64,000 bases of DNA, taken from assembly GCF_021354595.1 (NCBI RefSeq), contig NZ_JADWYJ010000001.1:721446-785445 (forward strand), given 5' to 3'. The notes under the pieces are model-generated. The model was not told the origin of the DNA. It did no database searches and saw only the letters and a list, made by a program, of their open reading frames with translations. Numbering within the stretch: position 1 is the stretch's first letter; each line of letters starts with the position of its first letter. Source of the stretch: Maribellus sp. CM-23. GTDB lineage: Bacteria > Bacteroidota > Bacteroidia > Bacteroidales > Prolixibacteraceae. Of this stretch, positions 62,464-64,000 are shown in pieces. Made by a program: the position numbers and the translations under genes.

Positions 62464-63820
62464 TTGGTTTTACCATTCTGTCAATGTCTCCTGCCCCCAT
62501 CGTCAGGATTATTTCATTCTGATCGTTTCTCAGCAGCCCTTCCAGTTCTGTTTTCTCCACCAGCTGCTTGGCCTCCAGCGCCATTTTATCAAAAATAATT
62601 TCAGAAGAAACTCCTTTGATGGGTTCTTCCCTTGCCGGATAAAGCGGCAGTAAAACAGCATGATCCAGCAGATCGAGGCTGGTGGCAAATTCAGCAGCAA
62701 AATCACGGGTACGTGAATAAAGGTGCGGCTGAAAAATACCGGTTACTTTTTTGCCGGGATAAAGCGCTTTCACCGACGAAATAAAGGCCTTCAACTCTTC
62801 GGGATGATGGGCATAATCGTCGATGTAAATCTTTTTTTCGGAGCGAAATCGTACATCAAAACGACGGGCCACTCCATGGTAATCCTGAATTCCGGCTTTT
62901 AGTTCGTTGGCACCTACTCCAGCCAGCCAGGCCAGCGAAGCTGCCCCAATAGCATTCTCCACGTTTACCAACCCGGGATATTCCATTTTGCAATTGGCAA
63001 TAATTCCATCCGGTGTCTTCAGGTCAAAACCGTAGGTCCCGCTTATCTCATCCAGTTTCAGATTCAATGCAGCAAAATCGGTATCGTCTTTTAATGAATA
63101 GGTGAATACCTGTGCCTTTGTTTTGGAAGTATCCAACTCCACTCCTTTTTTAATGACCAGCTTTCCTTCTTCCCGAATCTGGGAAATAAACTTTTCGAAC
63201 GATTCAACAATCCGCGCCTTGTCGCCGTAAATATCCAGGTGATCGGCATCTACCGAGGTCACCAGTGCCAGCAAAGGCTGCAAATGCAAAAACGAACGGT
63301 CGAACTCGTCGGCTTCGGCCACAATCCAAGGCGATTCTTCTTTAGGCAACACCAGGTTACTTCCAAAGTTTTTTGAAATGCCGCCCAGAAAAGCGCCACA
63401 GCCTTCCGGGGTTTTGTTCAAAATATTGGCTACCATCGTACTCGTGGTGGTTTTTCCGTGTGTACCTGCCACGGCAATCGCACTCTTTTCGTTGGCAATT
63501 AAACCCAGCACTTTGGCCCGTTTGAATAAACCAATGGGCTGGCTTTTAAACCAGTTCAGTTCTTTGTGCTCGTCGGGCAAGGCCGGAGTGTAAACCGCAA
63601 TGGTTTCTGCCGGGTTCCACTTCGACGGAATATTCCGGATATCGTCTTCAAAGTGCACATCAATCCCCTCTTCCTGCAATGTATCGGTGAGTGCGGTTTG
63701 CGTGCGGTCGTAGCCCGCCACATTCTTACCGGTGTATTTAAAATACCGGGCAAGAGCGCTCATCCCAATTCCCCCGATTCCGAGGAAATACACATTCTTT
63801 ATCTTCTCGATGCTCTTCAT
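62429..63820 (-). CDS. murC: UDP-N-acetylmuramate--L-alanine ligase
   Basis: 463 residues. N-terminal Rossmann FLGIGGIGMSALARYF, ATP loop GTHGKTTTSTM (about 118), central ligase motifs (EADEFDRSFL, SVDADHLDIYG) and C-terminal DDYAHHPEE. It adds L-Ala to UDP-MurNAc, the first peptide step of peptidoglycan synthesis. It shares ATGA with the murG stop, so it is translationally coupled. Confidence 0.98.
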   Translation of the reverse strand: MKSIEKIKNVYFLGIGGIGMSALARYFKYTGKNVAGYDRTQTALTDTLQEEGIDVHFEDDIRNIPSKWNPAETIAVYTPALPDEHKELNWFKSQPIGLFKRAKVLGLIANEKSAIAVAGTHGKTTTSTMVANILNKTPEGCGAFLGGISKNFGSNLVLPKEESPWIVAEADEFDRSFLHLQPLLALVTSVDADHLDIYGDKARIVESFEKFISQIREEGKLVIKKGVELDTSKTKAQVFTYSLKDDTDFAALNLKLDEISGTYGFDLKTPDGIIANCKMEYPGLVNVENAIGAASLAWLAGVGANELKAGIQDYHGVARRFDVRFRSEKKIYIDDYAHHPEELKAFISSVKALYPGKKVTGIFQPHLYSRTRDFAAEFATSLDLLDHAVLLPLYPAREEPIKGVSSEIIFDKMALEAKQLVEKTELEGLLRNDQNEIILTMGAGDIDRMVKPIVELLQQEQGV

Positions 63821-64000
63821 TTTAACAACTTTTCTACTTCATCAACTATTGTTTTCGTGGCTTCCGGTCTGGCCAGTTCCTTAATTTTCTCGGACAGGCG
63901 GGAGCATTTTTCATCGTCGTTTACCACTTCGAAAGCAAGCGGAAACAAACGGATGTCTATTTCATCGTCGCGCAACATTAAAGCGGCTTCTTTTTCAACC
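63817..64000 (-). CDS. murG: MurG C-terminus, partial (5' part outside window)
   Basis: The last 61 codons of a gene that enters from the right edge and stops by overlapping murC (ATGA). The residues (EKEAALMLRDDEIDIRLFPL, SEKIKELARPEAT) fit the end of the MurG glycosyltransferase, where EAA near the C-terminus and a closing helix are usual. The order murG-murC-ftsQ is standard in the dcw cluster, which is most of the evidence for the name. Confidence 0.85.
   Translation of the reverse strand, partial: VEKEAALMLRDDEIDIRLFPLAFEVVNDDEKCSRLSEKIKELARPEATKTIVDEVEKLLK

Overview
The window reads as chromosomal DNA of a Bacteroidota bacterium, probably near the Marinilabiliales/Prolixibacteraceae; that placement is an inference from gene content. 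Supporting signs are SusC-like/TonB receptors with CarboxypepD-type N-termini, BlaI-M56 pairs, LytS/LytTR regulators, a VPS10/Asp-box protein, and many promoters fitting the Bacteroidota -7 box TAnnTTTG. There is one tRNA (Cys, GCA), no rRNA, no CRISPR array, and no transposase or integrase.

Layout. 1-7026 (minus): a six-gene redox operon that looks like an electron conduit across the envelope: cytochrome-b-like membrane protein, Fe-S/flavin oxidoreductase, a 20-haem and a 13-haem c-type cytochrome, an outer-membrane beta-barrel and an OB-fold lipoprotein. 7362-9674 (minus): M23 endopeptidase lipoprotein and a YitT membrane protein. 10239-12970 (plus): AraC regulator, a small anchored protein, a cysteine-dioxygenase-like cupin and a DsrE-like protein; two of these share a duplicated leader and N-terminus. 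13098-22370: leuS, gdhA, a TonB receptor, an AlkA-like glycosylase, a cyclophilin lipoprotein and a membrane protein. 22515-26323: second TonB receptor and a secreted protein with a C-terminal sorting-type tail. 26720-31236 (minus): BlaI repressor with two tandem M56 peptidases, one carrying about six ExbD-like domains.

31237-40664 is an accessory, repeat-rich stretch: paired BlaI-type operators, a 21-bp minisatellite, a 20-bp-arm palindrome and a run of small plus-strand genes with cassette-like spacers (membrane-anchored beta-rich protein, lipoprotein, NTF2-like, methyltransferase, Crp/Fnr regulator, haem-fold-like membrane protein), then a HEAT-like lipoprotein and a second sorting-tail protein.

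40795-49757: VPS10/Asp-box protein, a LytTR/LytS/LiaF/LiaI-like envelope-stress operon, glnS and folB. 50435-57648: tRNA-Cys, a Tat-exported Gfo/Idh/MocA oxidoreductase, plsC, an amino-acid permease, an exported O-methyltransferase, a candidate small RNA, a cyclophilin, a stand-alone MetH activation domain, an acidic protein and YqeY. 57661-64000 (minus): division and wall cluster murG-murC-ftsQ-ftsA-ftsZ-ftsZ with two tandem, clearly different ftsZ genes.

Most noteworthy are the porin-cytochrome operon, the tandem ftsZ pair, the M56-ExbD fusion, the FNR-like box at activating distance from its putative target, the candidate sRNA, and the cassette-like array bracketed by a 22-bp repeat.
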